Assembly: GCF_030690345.1 (NCBI RefSeq)
Contig: NZ_JAUYGV010000008.1
Location: 498,433-562,432 of the forward strand
Direction of reading: 5' to 3'
DNA: 64,000 nucleotides
Origin: Rheinheimera sp.
Lineage (GTDB): Bacteria; Pseudomonadota; Gammaproteobacteria; Enterobacterales; Alteromonadaceae
In this document: in pieces, positions 16,816-26,313 of the stretch
Layout of the letters: the number at the start of each line of letters is the position of its first letter
How positions within the stretch are numbered: position 1 is the first letter of the stretch
The notes under the pieces: generated by a model
Databases searched by the model: none
What the model saw: only the letters and a program-made list of their open reading frames with translations
Told to the model about the DNA's origin: nothing
Program-made: the position numbers and the translations under genes

Positions 16816-19242
16816 TCAGAAACGGTATGCCAAGCCCAAAGAGGCATTGCGGCCATTAATGGTACGGGCACGGATAATGCCGTTATCCGGCACTGAGCCT
16901 TCTTCGGCTTCTGTCAGGCCAATTTCGTCAAACAGGTTGTTAATATTCAGCGACACGGTCAGGTTTTCGGCCAGATTGTAGCTGGCAAACGCATTTACCT
17001 GGGTGTAACCGCTGAATTTTAAGTCATTGTTATCCTGAGCATAGGCAGCTGTGGTGCCGACCAGGCTTACGCCAAGCTGGGCTTGCTCAAAGAAGTAACG
17101 CGCCAGCAGGTTATAAACAAAGTCCGCCTGGCGCCTGGGTGTATTACCCACCACGTCCGGGGTCAGCGCATCTTTGCTGATCTCAGCATCGGTCCAGGTA
17201 ACAGAGCCGCGCATATCAAAATCGCCGATGCGGTAGCTGCTTTCCAACTCGATACCGTGCGCTTTGTAAGTGCGGTCAAAAAAGCGCTGGCTGGTGGCTT
17301 CAAAGTTTTGCTCTTCGGTTTCAGCGAAAAACAAGGTAGCAAACAGGTTTAAATTGCCATGCCGGCTTTTACTACCCAGCTCATATTGAGTAACTTCATC
17401 TACCGCATCTTCTTTGGCCACGCTGCCATCAGCATTCACTTTGCCAAATAATAAACGGTCGGCATTGGCGCGCCCGCCTTTGCTGATGCGGCCAAACATG
17501 GCCCAGTCTTTATGAAACTGATAGTTAGCCCCAGCCGAGTAGGAATTGTAACCCCAGCTGTAATTGACGATGCTGGCGTTGGCTAAATCAATACCCGATA
17601 CGCTTTGCTCTACCTGGCTGATTACACCATCGCCGTTCATATCACGGCTGCTTTGTACCGCACCGGCATAAGTGCCTGAAGCACTGCCGATATCGCGGCG
17701 GATACTGGCATCGAGTGATAAATCACCATAGGCCCAGCTTAGGCCGGCATAAGGCGCTTTAATGCTGTAGTCGGTGTCGTAATTGCGCTGGCAACAGTTG
17801 CCGAAAAACGGCACGCCATAAGCTGTAAGGCCCTGTTCGGAAAACGCTGTACCATCTGCGGCAGTAACGTTTAACAACTCAGCATTGTCGCCTTTTAACG
17901 CCATTAAATACGAGTTCCATAACCACGACATGCTGATGCTTTGATCGGCGATGTAGTAGCCAACATTGACATCAACGTCACCAAAGCGGCGTGACAGCTT
18001 TAAATCGTTCACGATAGAGCCAAAATCGTCTATCTCAATATCAAAGGTGTGAATACGCATAGCATTTTCTGCGCTGTAAGCTTCACCGGCATTGGGCCCT
18101 ACGGCGTAGGTTAAATTGGCACCGGCGCCGGCGATACTGTCGGCGATGTCCTGCGCATTGCCTACTTCTGCCGGAAACAGCGTATTAAAATTACCGCTGA
18201 CATCACTAACGCGAAAACGGTTTTCCAGCGTCCAGCCTTCAACTAAGTCAAACACCGCCTCCACGCCGACGCTGTTTACTTTGGGATTCATGCCATCGCG
18301 CACATCACCGCGGGAGACTTGATTATCGCCGTTTAAGCGCACGGTTTGGGTTAAATACACTGACTGCAGCGTATCTGAGCCGGCGTCATAACCCGGCACT
18401 GAGCTGCCATCGGCAAACATTGGCATCGGCATATAGCTGGTGGCTTTGTCGTTTAAATGTTTAAAGTACAGCCGCACATAGCCGGTATCGAATTCTTTGG
18501 TCAGGTTGCCCTTTAACTGAAAACCTTTTTCGCCCTGGTAACCCGGGTCGCGCACGCCTTCGCCCTGACGGACAAAGCCGCCCAGATGAAAACGCATATC
18601 GCTGTTAATATCGCCGCCGTAATCAAAGTCGGTGCGAAAGCTGTCGTAATCCAGCCCGGTAGTAAAGGCGATACTGCCGCCGTTTTCTTCACCGGTTTTA
18701 CTGACAAAGTTGATAATACCGCCCGGCGAGTTACTGGCAGTGGTGCTGGCCGAGCCGCCACGGATCACGTCCAGCCTTGACAAGGTGGCATCGGCGCGCA
18801 GAAAAATATCGGCATTACCAAAGGCGATATCGCCAAACTGCATTACCGGTAAACCGTCTTCCTGCAGGGTAAGAAACTTGGCGCCGCCCGACGCTACCGG
18901 CAAACCGCGCACGGCGATATTGGCATTACCTTCGCCGCCGCTGGCTTCACTGCGCACGCCCGGCAGCATGCGGAAAATCTCAGCAGTGCTGCGCGGCGTG
19001 GCCACGGCGATATCATCCAGTGTCAGGCTGCTGACCGACACGCTGGATTGCATTACCGTTTGATTACGCGATACCGCACCGGTAACCACTATGCGTTCAA
19101 AGCCTAAGCCAGTGCCGTCTGATTGTGCTGCGGCCGACTCGTTTGTATTAGTTTCTGCCTGTTGCGCCATCGCTACGCTGTTGCTTAGCGCCAGCGTGAC
19201 AGCAAGAGCAAGTGAGCCTGGTGTCAAATTATACTGTTTCAT
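16816..19242 (-). CDS. TonB-dependent receptor, probable sucrose uptake
   Basis: Outer membrane energy-coupled transporter of 808 residues. Signal peptide about 1-26 (ends AMAQQ), a plug domain from about 50 (IVVTGAVSRNQT, then LPGVRSEASGGEGNANIAVRGLP), and a 22-strand barrel ending in Phe. A Cys-Cys pair (FGNCCQRNYD) lies in an extracellular-looking loop. It is downstream of the MFS gene with 88 bases between, and has its own 14 bp palindrome 55 bases before the ATG, so sucrose control is inferred from the operator and neighbours. GGGAG precedes the ATG. Substrate is not provable from sequence. Confidence 0.88.
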   Translation of the reverse strand: MKQYNLTPGSLALAVTLALSNSVAMAQQAETNTNESAAAQSDGTGLGFERIVVTGAVSRNQTVMQSSVSVSSLTLDDIAVATPRSTAEIFRMLPGVRSEASGGEGNANIAVRGLPVASGGAKFLTLQEDGLPVMQFGDIAFGNADIFLRADATLSRLDVIRGGSASTTASNSPGGIINFVSKTGEENGGSIAFTTGLDYDSFRTDFDYGGDINSDMRFHLGGFVRQGEGVRDPGYQGEKGFQLKGNLTKEFDTGYVRLYFKHLNDKATSYMPMPMFADGSSVPGYDAGSDTLQSVYLTQTVRLNGDNQVSRGDVRDGMNPKVNSVGVEAVFDLVEGWTLENRFRVSDVSGNFNTLFPAEVGNAQDIADSIAGAGANLTYAVGPNAGEAYSAENAMRIHTFDIEIDDFGSIVNDLKLSRRFGDVDVNVGYYIADQSISMSWLWNSYLMALKGDNAELLNVTAADGTAFSEQGLTAYGVPFFGNCCQRNYDTDYSIKAPYAGLSWAYGDLSLDASIRRDIGSASGTYAGAVQSSRDMNGDGVISQVEQSVSGIDLANASIVNYSWGYNSYSAGANYQFHKDWAMFGRISKGGRANADRLLFGKVNADGSVAKEDAVDEVTQYELGSKSRHGNLNLFATLFFAETEEQNFEATSQRFFDRTYKAHGIELESSYRIGDFDMRGSVTWTDAEISKDALTPDVVGNTPRRQADFVYNLLARYFFEQAQLGVSLVGTTAAYAQDNNDLKFSGYTQVNAFASYNLAENLTVSLNINNLFDEIGLTEAEEGSVPDNGIIRARTINGRNASLGLAYRF

Positions 19243-19296
19243 TGTCTATCTCCCGTGTTGAAGTCGCGATCTATTCTTTGGATAGTCTGCTTTTGA

Positions 19297-19310
19297 CTTA
19301 ATCGTTTAAG
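19297..19310. promoter_or_regulatory. LacI-type operator before the TonB receptor gene
   Basis: CTTAATCGTTTAAG, palindromic at 12 of 14 positions around a central CG, the usual LacI-family geometry. It is identical to the site at 20730-20743. Confidence 0.75.
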
Positions 19311-19330
19311 TTTTTACTGCTATAAAAAAG

Positions 19331-20584
19331 CTAGCCGGAAGACATCTGCTCCAGCTTAGCTTTGGCTGGCTGTTTCAGCCAGTTGTATACCATTGCCAGT
19401 GCCAGTAAGGCGGAAAACAGCGTCGCCAGATAAAAACCGGCGGTAACATCGTTGGCGATATCGCCCAGCACGGCCATTAACGCCGGTGCCACCGCCGCTG
19501 CCAACGCGGTAAAAGCCAGTAACAAGCCTGCCACAGCGCCATGCTGTTGCCGGGCAAAGCAACTGATACCTTTGGAATTCAGTGTCGGGTAAATCATCGA
19601 CATAAACAGCCCGGACAGCGGCATCAGCCATACTGCAACCTCTTTACCACCGAGCATGCTGGCGGCAAAGCAGACAAAAATACACAGCGTAAATACCGCC
19701 ATCACGCTACTCCAGCAAAAACGGTTTAAAATGGCCGTTGCCAAAAAGCGCCCCAGCGCACGCAGAATAAAAAATACCGTAATCGCCTGGGCTGCCAGTA
19801 AGCTCCAGCGGCCGTCGTAATCAGCCAGCAAGGTGGGCAACCAGACAAAAATCGCCACTTCACAGCTGACATACAGCGCTATCGCCAGTGAAAACCCCAG
19901 CGCGTAGCGATCTTTTAACAGCAGCATGGAACGGCGCAGCGACACTTGCTCTGCAGATGCCTGATACGGCGGGTAAGGCAGCCGTGCCGACATCACCACT
20001 AACAAGGTGCACAGCAAGCCGGCCAGCAAATACAACGAGGTCCAGTGGATAGAAGCGGCGATCATCAGGCCTACCAGTGCCGGGCCGACTATAGCGCCGA
20101 TAGCAAAGAAGCCCTCTACCGTGTTCATGGTACGGGTGTGGCTTTGGCTGTCGGGGCTGATATCGCCGATTAACGCCAGCGCGGCGGTTTTAAAAATACC
20201 AATTGCCAGGCCGCACAGGCCCATTAATAAGATAAAAAACAGCGCACTGTTGCCGGCCATAAAGGCATAGCAGGATACAGCGTACAGGCTTAAACCAACG
20301 ATAATCAGCTTTTTACGGCCAAGTTTATCTGCCAGCCGGCCAAGGAATAACCCGGCCAAACCAATCGCCAGCATGGGTACATAGTGAAAGGCACTGGCCT
20401 GAAACATCGTAAGCTGATATTCCGCCATGGCTTCGGGAATGATCACGCCCACCGCATCGGTGGTCATGGCAAAGACAAAAAACATCAGGTAGGTCATCCA
20501 GCGCACTTGTCGCTGCAAGCCCTGAGCGCGATCTAACGTTTCGGCTGCCCCGACAGCCTGACGCTTCGCATCAGTAGTAAGCAT
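19331..20584 (-). CDS. MFS transporter, probable sucrose carrier
   Basis: Inner membrane carrier, 417 residues with about 12 helices. The loop-2 motif GRLADKLGRKKLI is the major facilitator signature. It may be proton-linked. GGGGAA precedes the ATG. The gene is divergent from sucrose phosphorylase with a shared operator in the 186 bp spacer and upstream of the TonB receptor, which makes sucrose the likely cargo. It does not look like the GPH-type or LacY-type sucrose permeases I know, so the substrate is inferred from context only. Confidence 0.8.
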   Translation of the reverse strand: MLTTDAKRQAVGAAETLDRAQGLQRQVRWMTYLMFFVFAMTTDAVGVIIPEAMAEYQLTMFQASAFHYVPMLAIGLAGLFLGRLADKLGRKKLIIVGLSLYAVSCYAFMAGNSALFFILLMGLCGLAIGIFKTAALALIGDISPDSQSHTRTMNTVEGFFAIGAIVGPALVGLMIAASIHWTSLYLLAGLLCTLLVVMSARLPYPPYQASAEQVSLRRSMLLLKDRYALGFSLAIALYVSCEVAIFVWLPTLLADYDGRWSLLAAQAITVFFILRALGRFLATAILNRFCWSSVMAVFTLCIFVCFAASMLGGKEVAVWLMPLSGLFMSMIYPTLNSKGISCFARQQHGAVAGLLLAFTALAAAVAPALMAVLGDIANDVTAGFYLATLFSALLALAMVYNWLKQPAKAKLEQMSSG

Positions 20585-20729
20585 AGTGTTCCCCGTTTAT
20601 ATTGCCTTTAACAGTGGGTGTAAGCGCACCGCTCTGAAAGGCTTAGCTGTACGGGCCGCTTTCTCAGGCCGGCTTGGGTTTATTATGCGCCGGGGGTTGA
20701 CAAAGGAGTCCGTTGGCTTAAAGCTATAT

Positions 20730-20743
20730 CTTAATCGTTTAAG
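20730..20743. promoter_or_regulatory. LacI-type operator in the divergent transporter/phosphorylase spacer
   Basis: CTTAATCGTTTAAG, same sequence as 19297-19310. It lies 27 bases before the phosphorylase ATG and about 145 bases before the transporter ATG. A TTGACA string at 20697-20702 stands upstream, so the site could cover the promoter start region of the phosphorylase gene. Confidence 0.75.
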
Positions 20744-20770
20744 AAGCAAATTTTTTTCAGGATTATTTTT

Positions 20771-22267
20771 ATGAACCGTCAACAACACGCCAACCAGATC
20801 CAACTGATCACTTATATTGACCGGCTTAGCGGCGGTACTATCAAAGACTTACATACTATGCTGCAAGGCCCGCTGGCCGGCTTGTTTGATGGCGTGCATT
20901 TGCTACCATTTTACCCGCCGATAGACGGCGAAGATGCCGGCTTTGACCCAACCGACCACACTGCCGTAGACAGCAGGCTGGGCGATTGGAGCGATATCCG
21001 CGCCCTGGCTGCAGATTATCCGCTGATGGCCGATATGATTGTTAACCATATGTCGGCGCAGTCACCGCAGTTTGTCGATGTACTGGAACAAGGCGAAGCC
21101 TCACCCTACTGGCCGCTGTTCTTAACCCGCGATAAAGTCTTCGCCAAAGATGCCACGCCAGAGCAGTTAGCTGCCGTATACCGGCCAAGACCGACACCGT
21201 TTTTTACCGATATCGCGCTAAAAGATGGCCGCAAAATTCCGTTTTGGACCACCTTTACCGCCAATCAAATTGATATTGATGTTAACTCAACTGCCGGCAA
21301 AGCTTACTTACAGGCCATTTTACAGCGCTTTACCGAAAACGGCGTGAAGTATATCCGCCTCGATGCCGCCGGCTATGCCATTAAAAAGGCCGGCACCCGC
21401 TGCTTTATGCTGCCGGAAACCTTTGAATTTATTGCCGCCTTATCTGAACAAGCCAAAGCGCGCGGCATGGTATGCCTGGTAGAAATACACGGCTACCACC
21501 AAACCCAGATTGAGATAGCCCGGCGCTGCGATCTGGTGTACGACTTCGCTCTGCCGCCACTGGTGCTGCACACCTTGTTCAGCCGCAATGCCAAGGCACT
21601 GAAACACTGGCTGGATATAGCACCGCGCAACTGCATCACGGTGCTGGATACTCACGATGGCATTGGTATTGTCGATGCCGCCGATTATCAGGGCCAACCC
21701 GGCTTACTGACGGATCCGCAACTGGACAGCCTGGTAGAAACCATTCATGCCAACAGCAACGGCAGCTCAAAGCTGGCCACCGGCAATGCCGCTAACAACG
21801 TGGATTTGTATCAGGTGAATTGCAGCTTTTATGATGCGCTGGGCCAAAACGACCAGCAGTATCTGCTGGCCCGCGCCATGCAGCTGTTTTGCCCTGGCAT
21901 CAGCCAAATTTATTACGCCGGTTTACTGGCCATGCCAAACGATGTTGAATTGTTGCAACAAAGCCGCGTAGGCCGTGATATTGGCCGGCCCTATTTAACT
22001 GCCGCCAAAGTAGAGCAAGCGCTGCAAAAACCGGTGGTGCAGGCACTGTGTCAGCTGATTAAACTGCGCCGCAGCATGCGGGCATTTAACGGCGAATTCA
22101 GCCAACGGCTGACAGAGCAGGCTTACCAGCTGCAGTGGCACTATCAGGGCCACAGCGCCGGTTTGCATATTCAGCTGGCCAGCTTAGAAGCCACTATGCA
22201 CTGGCAGGCGGCCGGTGAAGCGGCGCAAAGCCTGAGCCTGAACGCCTTGTACCAGAGTGTGCTGTAA
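20771..22267 (+). CDS. scrP: Sucrose phosphorylase (GH13 subfamily 18)
   Basis: Splits sucrose with phosphate to alpha-glucose-1-phosphate and fructose in the cytosol. 498 residues. Catalytic residues by family alignment: Asp198 (nucleophile, in IRLDAAGYA), Glu238 (acid/base, in LVEIHGYH) and Asp296 (LDTHDGIG). The LDTHDGIGIVDA segment and the ADMIVNHMS block are characteristic of sucrose phosphorylases rather than amylases. AGGA stands nine bases before the ATG. Related glucosylglycerate or sucrose-6-phosphate phosphorylases share much of this pattern, but the fructokinase and repressor next door favour sucrose. Confidence 0.88.
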   Translation: MNRQQHANQIQLITYIDRLSGGTIKDLHTMLQGPLAGLFDGVHLLPFYPPIDGEDAGFDPTDHTAVDSRLGDWSDIRALAADYPLMADMIVNHMSAQSPQFVDVLEQGEASPYWPLFLTRDKVFAKDATPEQLAAVYRPRPTPFFTDIALKDGRKIPFWTTFTANQIDIDVNSTAGKAYLQAILQRFTENGVKYIRLDAAGYAIKKAGTRCFMLPETFEFIAALSEQAKARGMVCLVEIHGYHQTQIEIARRCDLVYDFALPPLVLHTLFSRNAKALKHWLDIAPRNCITVLDTHDGIGIVDAADYQGQPGLLTDPQLDSLVETIHANSNGSSKLATGNAANNVDLYQVNCSFYDALGQNDQQYLLARAMQLFCPGISQIYYAGLLAMPNDVELLQQSRVGRDIGRPYLTAAKVEQALQKPVVQALCQLIKLRRSMRAFNGEFSQRLTEQAYQLQWHYQGHSAGLHIQLASLEATMHWQAAGEAAQSLSLNALYQSVL

Positions 22268-22283
22268 CGGCTTTCGTCGTTGA

Positions 22284-23306
22284 TTAGCTGCTTTCGCCCA
22301 AGCGCAGCTGGTAAGGTAATAACTGTGAGCTGTCGTCCGCGCTTAAAAACGCCCTAACGGCCGCTTCACCTTTGGCATCACTGAATTGCCACACCGACGT
22401 TAGCGTCGGGTGGTAGCGCAGCGTTTCTTCAATACCATCAAAACCGACAACGCGGATATCCTGCGGAATGCTCAGCCCCAATTGCAAGGCTTCGCGCATC
22501 GCACTTAAACCGATAAGGTCGCTCATACACAGCAATACTGTGGGCCTTGGGCTCATTGCCAGCACCGCTTTGGCTGCCTCACGGGCATAGTTTTGGTTGC
22601 TCTCGGGGATATGCCATAAATAATCGGCGGCCAGGGTTAAACCGCGTTGCTGCATCGCCCTTTGGTAACCGTCCAGGCGGCGGTGCGCTATAGAACTTTG
22701 ATTGTCCCACATCGGTTTATCGCCTACCGGCTGACTGCTGGCGGCATCAATTAAACGTAAGCCCAACACAGCCACGGTATCGTGTTGCTGCAGCACGGCT
22801 ATGGCGCTGTCAAAAGCGGCCTGCTCGTTATCAATATTCACCGAAGGGCGGCCGGGCAGGTCAAAATCGACCGTTAACACGCGTTTTTTTGACAAACGCA
22901 GCTGCTCAATTAAACCGGTATTACGCGGAGCTCCATAGCAAATAAAGCCGTCGACAAAATCGCTGATCGCATCCAGATTAGTGGCCTGGCCGGAGAACAA
23001 CAGTAAGTGCAAATGATGGCGTTCCAGCTCGCGGCTAACGCCCTGCAAAAACTGGCTGGCCACCGGATCGCTAACCATATATTCCAGCGAATCAGACAAG
23101 ATCACCGCCACTATGCCCGAGCTGCCGGTACGTAACGACTGCGCGGCCTTATTCGGGCCTAAATAGCCCAGCTCATGGCAGGCAGCCAGAATTTTCTCCC
23201 GCAACGCTACCGACAGCTGATCCGGCCGGTTAAAGGCATTGGAAATGGTTGCAGTGGAAACACCCAGGGTTTTAGCCACGCTTTTAAGGGTTGATTTACT
23301 CATCAT
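22284..23306 (-). CDS. scrR: LacI-family repressor of the sucrose genes
   Basis: 340 residues. N-terminal helix-turn-helix with hinge (LKSVAKTLGVSTATISNAFNRPDQLS, about 6-31), then a periplasmic-binding-like effector domain. Two adjacent ATG codons open the gene; either could serve. It sits between the phosphorylase and the kinase, and three CTTAAT-NN-NTTAAG palindromes in the locus are the natural targets. The site 23 bases ahead of its own start suggests autoregulation. Sucrose, fructose or a phosphorylated product as inducer is not determined. Confidence 0.88.
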   Translation of the reverse strand: MMSKSTLKSVAKTLGVSTATISNAFNRPDQLSVALREKILAACHELGYLGPNKAAQSLRTGSSGIVAVILSDSLEYMVSDPVASQFLQGVSRELERHHLHLLLFSGQATNLDAISDFVDGFICYGAPRNTGLIEQLRLSKKRVLTVDFDLPGRPSVNIDNEQAAFDSAIAVLQQHDTVAVLGLRLIDAASSQPVGDKPMWDNQSSIAHRRLDGYQRAMQQRGLTLAADYLWHIPESNQNYAREAAKAVLAMSPRPTVLLCMSDLIGLSAMREALQLGLSIPQDIRVVGFDGIEETLRYHPTLTSVWQFSDAKGEAAVRAFLSADDSSQLLPYQLRLGESS

Positions 23307-23328
23307 GCCAGTGCTTTTTCACTATCTT

Positions 23329-23342
23329 CTTAATCAATTAAG
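23329..23342. promoter_or_regulatory. LacI-type operator between repressor and fructokinase
   Basis: CTTAATCAATTAAG, matching the other two sites except at the centre. Located between divergent scrR and the kinase gene, so it may act on both. Confidence 0.7.
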
Positions 23343-23413
23343 TTATATGCTTTTGCCATTGTCGGCGAGCGTTTTTTGCCTTATTTAACAATGTAACATT
23401 AAAGGAAGCCAGC

Positions 23414-24361
23414 ATGCTTGCAGTTATTGGAGAGAATGTGGTTGATATGCTACCCGGCACGGATGGTCTGTATCGCCCCTGCCTGGGTGGCTCGCCGTTT
23501 AATGTTGCTATTGGTGCGGCGCGACAACATATAGCCGTGAGCTATTTGTCGCCACTATCACAAGACCATTTTGGCCAACAGTTTGCCCGCTATCTGGCCG
23601 ACAACGGCGCCTGCTATGGCTTGCCATTTTTCAGCCCGGCGCCATCATCGCTGGCCATGGTCAGTGTGGATGCACAGCAGCAACCACAGTACAGCTTATA
23701 CCGCAGCGGCATTGCCGACCGCGCTGTCAGCGCAGAGCAGCAAATTGCCGCCTTACCCGGCAACTGCAAACTGTTGCACCTGGGTTCGCTGGCGCTGGAG
23801 CCACAAGACGCGCCGCGTATCCGCGCAGTATTGCAGGCAGCTGCGGCCAGGCAGATTTTCATCAGTGTTGATATTAATGTGCGGCTAAATGCTGTATCAG
23901 ACGTTACAGCCTACCGCGCCTTTTTGCCTGAAGTTACCGCGCTAAGCCAGTTTATTAAAGCCAGTGATGAAGACTTACAGTTGTTATATCCGCAGCTTAG
24001 CACCACCGATGCCCTTGCCGCCCTGCGGGCCACTGCGCCCACGGCCTTAGTAGCGCTGACTGAAGGCGATAAAGGCGCAACCCTGCACTGGCAGCAGCAC
24101 CAAATCAGTCTGGCAGTAATTCCGGCCACACCCTTTGTCGATACCGTGGGCGCCGGCGACACCTTCTGGGCCAATTTACTGGCTGCTTTGTTACAGCTGG
24201 GCTTGCCGACCGCAGCACAAATAAGCGCCGCACAACTAACGCAGTGTCTGCAGCAAGCCATGTTAGCCGCCAGTTTAAATATCGCCCGCCAGGGCTGTAA
24301 CCCACCCAATAGCGCTGAACTTACAGCAGCGTTATTGCAGTTACAAACCGCTAAAGATTAA
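23414..24361 (+). CDS. scrK: Fructokinase (PfkB family)
   Basis: Phosphorylates fructose with ATP, supplying fructose-6-phosphate to glycolysis. 315 residues. N-terminal GGSPFNVAIG substrate-lid motif (about 25-34) and C-terminal DTVGAGDTFW anion-hole motif with the catalytic Asp249. AAAGGAAG precedes the ATG. The gene completes the sucrose pathway after the phosphorylase. Its stop shares the bases TTAA (24358-24361) with the recD stop on the other strand. Confidence 0.92.
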   Translation: MLAVIGENVVDMLPGTDGLYRPCLGGSPFNVAIGAARQHIAVSYLSPLSQDHFGQQFARYLADNGACYGLPFFSPAPSSLAMVSVDAQQQPQYSLYRSGIADRAVSAEQQIAALPGNCKLLHLGSLALEPQDAPRIRAVLQAAAARQIFISVDINVRLNAVSDVTAYRAFLPEVTALSQFIKASDEDLQLLYPQLSTTDALAALRATAPTALVALTEGDKGATLHWQQHQISLAVIPATPFVDTVGAGDTFWANLLAALLQLGLPTAAQISAAQLTQCLQQAMLAASLNIARQGCNPPNSAELTAALLQLQTAKD

Positions 24362-26313
24362 AGCCCACTGCTGCGTGCTACGCGCTTTGCTATGGCTTGC
24401 TGTAATAACGCCGGGTTGGCGCAAAGCAGGGTAAATTGCTGTTTAGCACGGGTAATGCCGGTGTACAGCAGCTCGCGGCTAAGCAACGGGCTGTTATCCG
24501 CAGGCAGCACTAAACAGCAGTGATTAAACTCCGAGCCCTGCGACTTATGCACCGTGATGGCAAAGGCGGTTTCTACTTCGCTTAAACGACTCGGCAATAC
24601 CCACTTTAAGCTGCCATCAGAGAGTTGAAACACTACCCGTAACTGGCCGCTCTGCGGGTCTTGCAGCGTAATGCCGATATCACCGTTCATTAAACCTAAG
24701 CTGTAGTTATTGCGCTGCATCATTACCGGCCGGCCGGCGTACCAGTGCTGGCGCGCGTCAATTAAGCCGGCACTACTGAGCCAGGCAGCGATCTGCTGGT
24801 TTAGCCCTTCCACACCCCAATCACCGCTACGCAGCGCGCATAACAGCTGAAAGCGGCTGTAGCAGCCCAGCACAGCGCCGGCCCATTGTTCGCGCCCGCT
24901 CTGTGAATTGTCTGCACTTTGTTGCATCAACTGCAAATATTGGCGGTAGCCGGCCACTACGGTGGCTTTTAATGCCTCAGGCGTATTACCGGCTAATAGC
25001 CTGATATCGTCAAACTGTGTAAATAGCGCAGGGGCCTGAATATCACCGCGATTGACTGCGGCAGCCAGCTGGCCAATGCCGGATTTGCTGTCAAAACGAT
25101 GGCTGCGGCGCAGCATGACGGTGGCCTGATTTAACACGGTGCCTTCACCTTGCCAATCAGCCAATGGCACTTCTGTAAAGGGCGTAAGCAGCGCCAGGGT
25201 ATCGCTGCTATAGCCGCCAACATCCGCACCACGGCATAAATCGCCCAGTACCGAGCCGGCTTCTACTGAGGATAATTGGTCTTTATCGCCCAGCAGCACC
25301 AGTTGCGCGTGCTGCGGCAGCGCGGCTAACAACGCCGCCATCATTTCCAAATCGACCATCGAGGCTTCATCGACCACCAGCACATCCAGTTGCAGTTGGT
25401 TTTGCTGGTTATGCTTAAAGCTGCGCCGGTTTGGCAGCGCGCCGAGCAAACGGTGCAAGGTGGTAACTTCAGTAGGTATTGCCACTGTCAGCTCTGCCGG
25501 TAATCTGCTTAACGCGCCGCTAATCGATTCAGTTAGCCGCACCGCCGCCTTACCGGTTGGCGCAGCCAGTTTAATATTCAGCTCACGCTGTTGATTAAGC
25601 GCCGCCCCCTGTTGCAACAGCGCCAGCAGTTTTACTACTGTGGTAGTTTTGCCAGTGCCCGGGCCGCCGGTAATAATGGCAAAGCGCCGCTGCAGCGCCA
25701 TAGCGCAGGCCAGTTTTTGCCAGTCCGGCTCAGTTGGCGCTGTTGGTGAGGTTGGCGGGAATAACTCATCCAACTGCGTGTTAACATCCGCCGCCAACGG
25801 CAGCACCGTGCCAACCCGCTGGTTTATCTGCTGCTTTACCTGTTGCTCGGCCTGATACAGCCGGTTTAAATACAAGCGCTCGTCGGCCAATACCAGCGGC
25901 GCGCCGGCTTCCCCTTGCAGCCAGGCGCTTTGCGCCAGTGCAGCGCGATAATCCTGCAGCGTTAAGCTCTGCAACATGGCGGAGGGCCGGTCACTAAAGC
26001 GTTGTAAAAACTGGTTTTGCGGCGGCAAACTCAGCAGGCCGTCCGGGTCGTTAAGTAAATCCTGCAATAAAATACAACTGTGGCCACGGCCATACTGATG
26101 ACACAATAAAGCCGTAAGCAGCCAAACCAAAGGATTAGGCTCGGCGGCAAGCTGATGCAGGGTTTGCGGTAACTGCGCATCTAAGGCCCGCAGCCAGCGC
26201 CGCTCAGTCCAGCGCTGCAGCAGCGCCTGCATCTGGCCTAAATCTGTCAGGGCGCTGTTGGATGTCGTCGGCTGTTGCCCGCTGTTTTGCTGAGCAAATA
26301 AATCAAACTGCAT
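24358..26313 (-). CDS. recD: Exonuclease V subunit RecD
   Basis: 5' to 3' helicase of the RecBCD complex that processes double-strand ends. 651 residues. Walker A GGPGTGKT at 216-223, DEASMVDLEMM (Walker B region) and C-terminal helicase motifs VHKSQGSEF and YTGITRAK. Overlaps recB by 11 bases, so translation is probably coupled. Last gene of the recC-recB-recD operon. Confidence 0.96.
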   Translation of the reverse strand: MQFDLFAQQNSGQQPTTSNSALTDLGQMQALLQRWTERRWLRALDAQLPQTLHQLAAEPNPLVWLLTALLCHQYGRGHSCILLQDLLNDPDGLLSLPPQNQFLQRFSDRPSAMLQSLTLQDYRAALAQSAWLQGEAGAPLVLADERLYLNRLYQAEQQVKQQINQRVGTVLPLAADVNTQLDELFPPTSPTAPTEPDWQKLACAMALQRRFAIITGGPGTGKTTTVVKLLALLQQGAALNQQRELNIKLAAPTGKAAVRLTESISGALSRLPAELTVAIPTEVTTLHRLLGALPNRRSFKHNQQNQLQLDVLVVDEASMVDLEMMAALLAALPQHAQLVLLGDKDQLSSVEAGSVLGDLCRGADVGGYSSDTLALLTPFTEVPLADWQGEGTVLNQATVMLRRSHRFDSKSGIGQLAAAVNRGDIQAPALFTQFDDIRLLAGNTPEALKATVVAGYRQYLQLMQQSADNSQSGREQWAGAVLGCYSRFQLLCALRSGDWGVEGLNQQIAAWLSSAGLIDARQHWYAGRPVMMQRNNYSLGLMNGDIGITLQDPQSGQLRVVFQLSDGSLKWVLPSRLSEVETAFAITVHKSQGSEFNHCCLVLPADNSPLLSRELLYTGITRAKQQFTLLCANPALLQQAIAKRVARSSGL

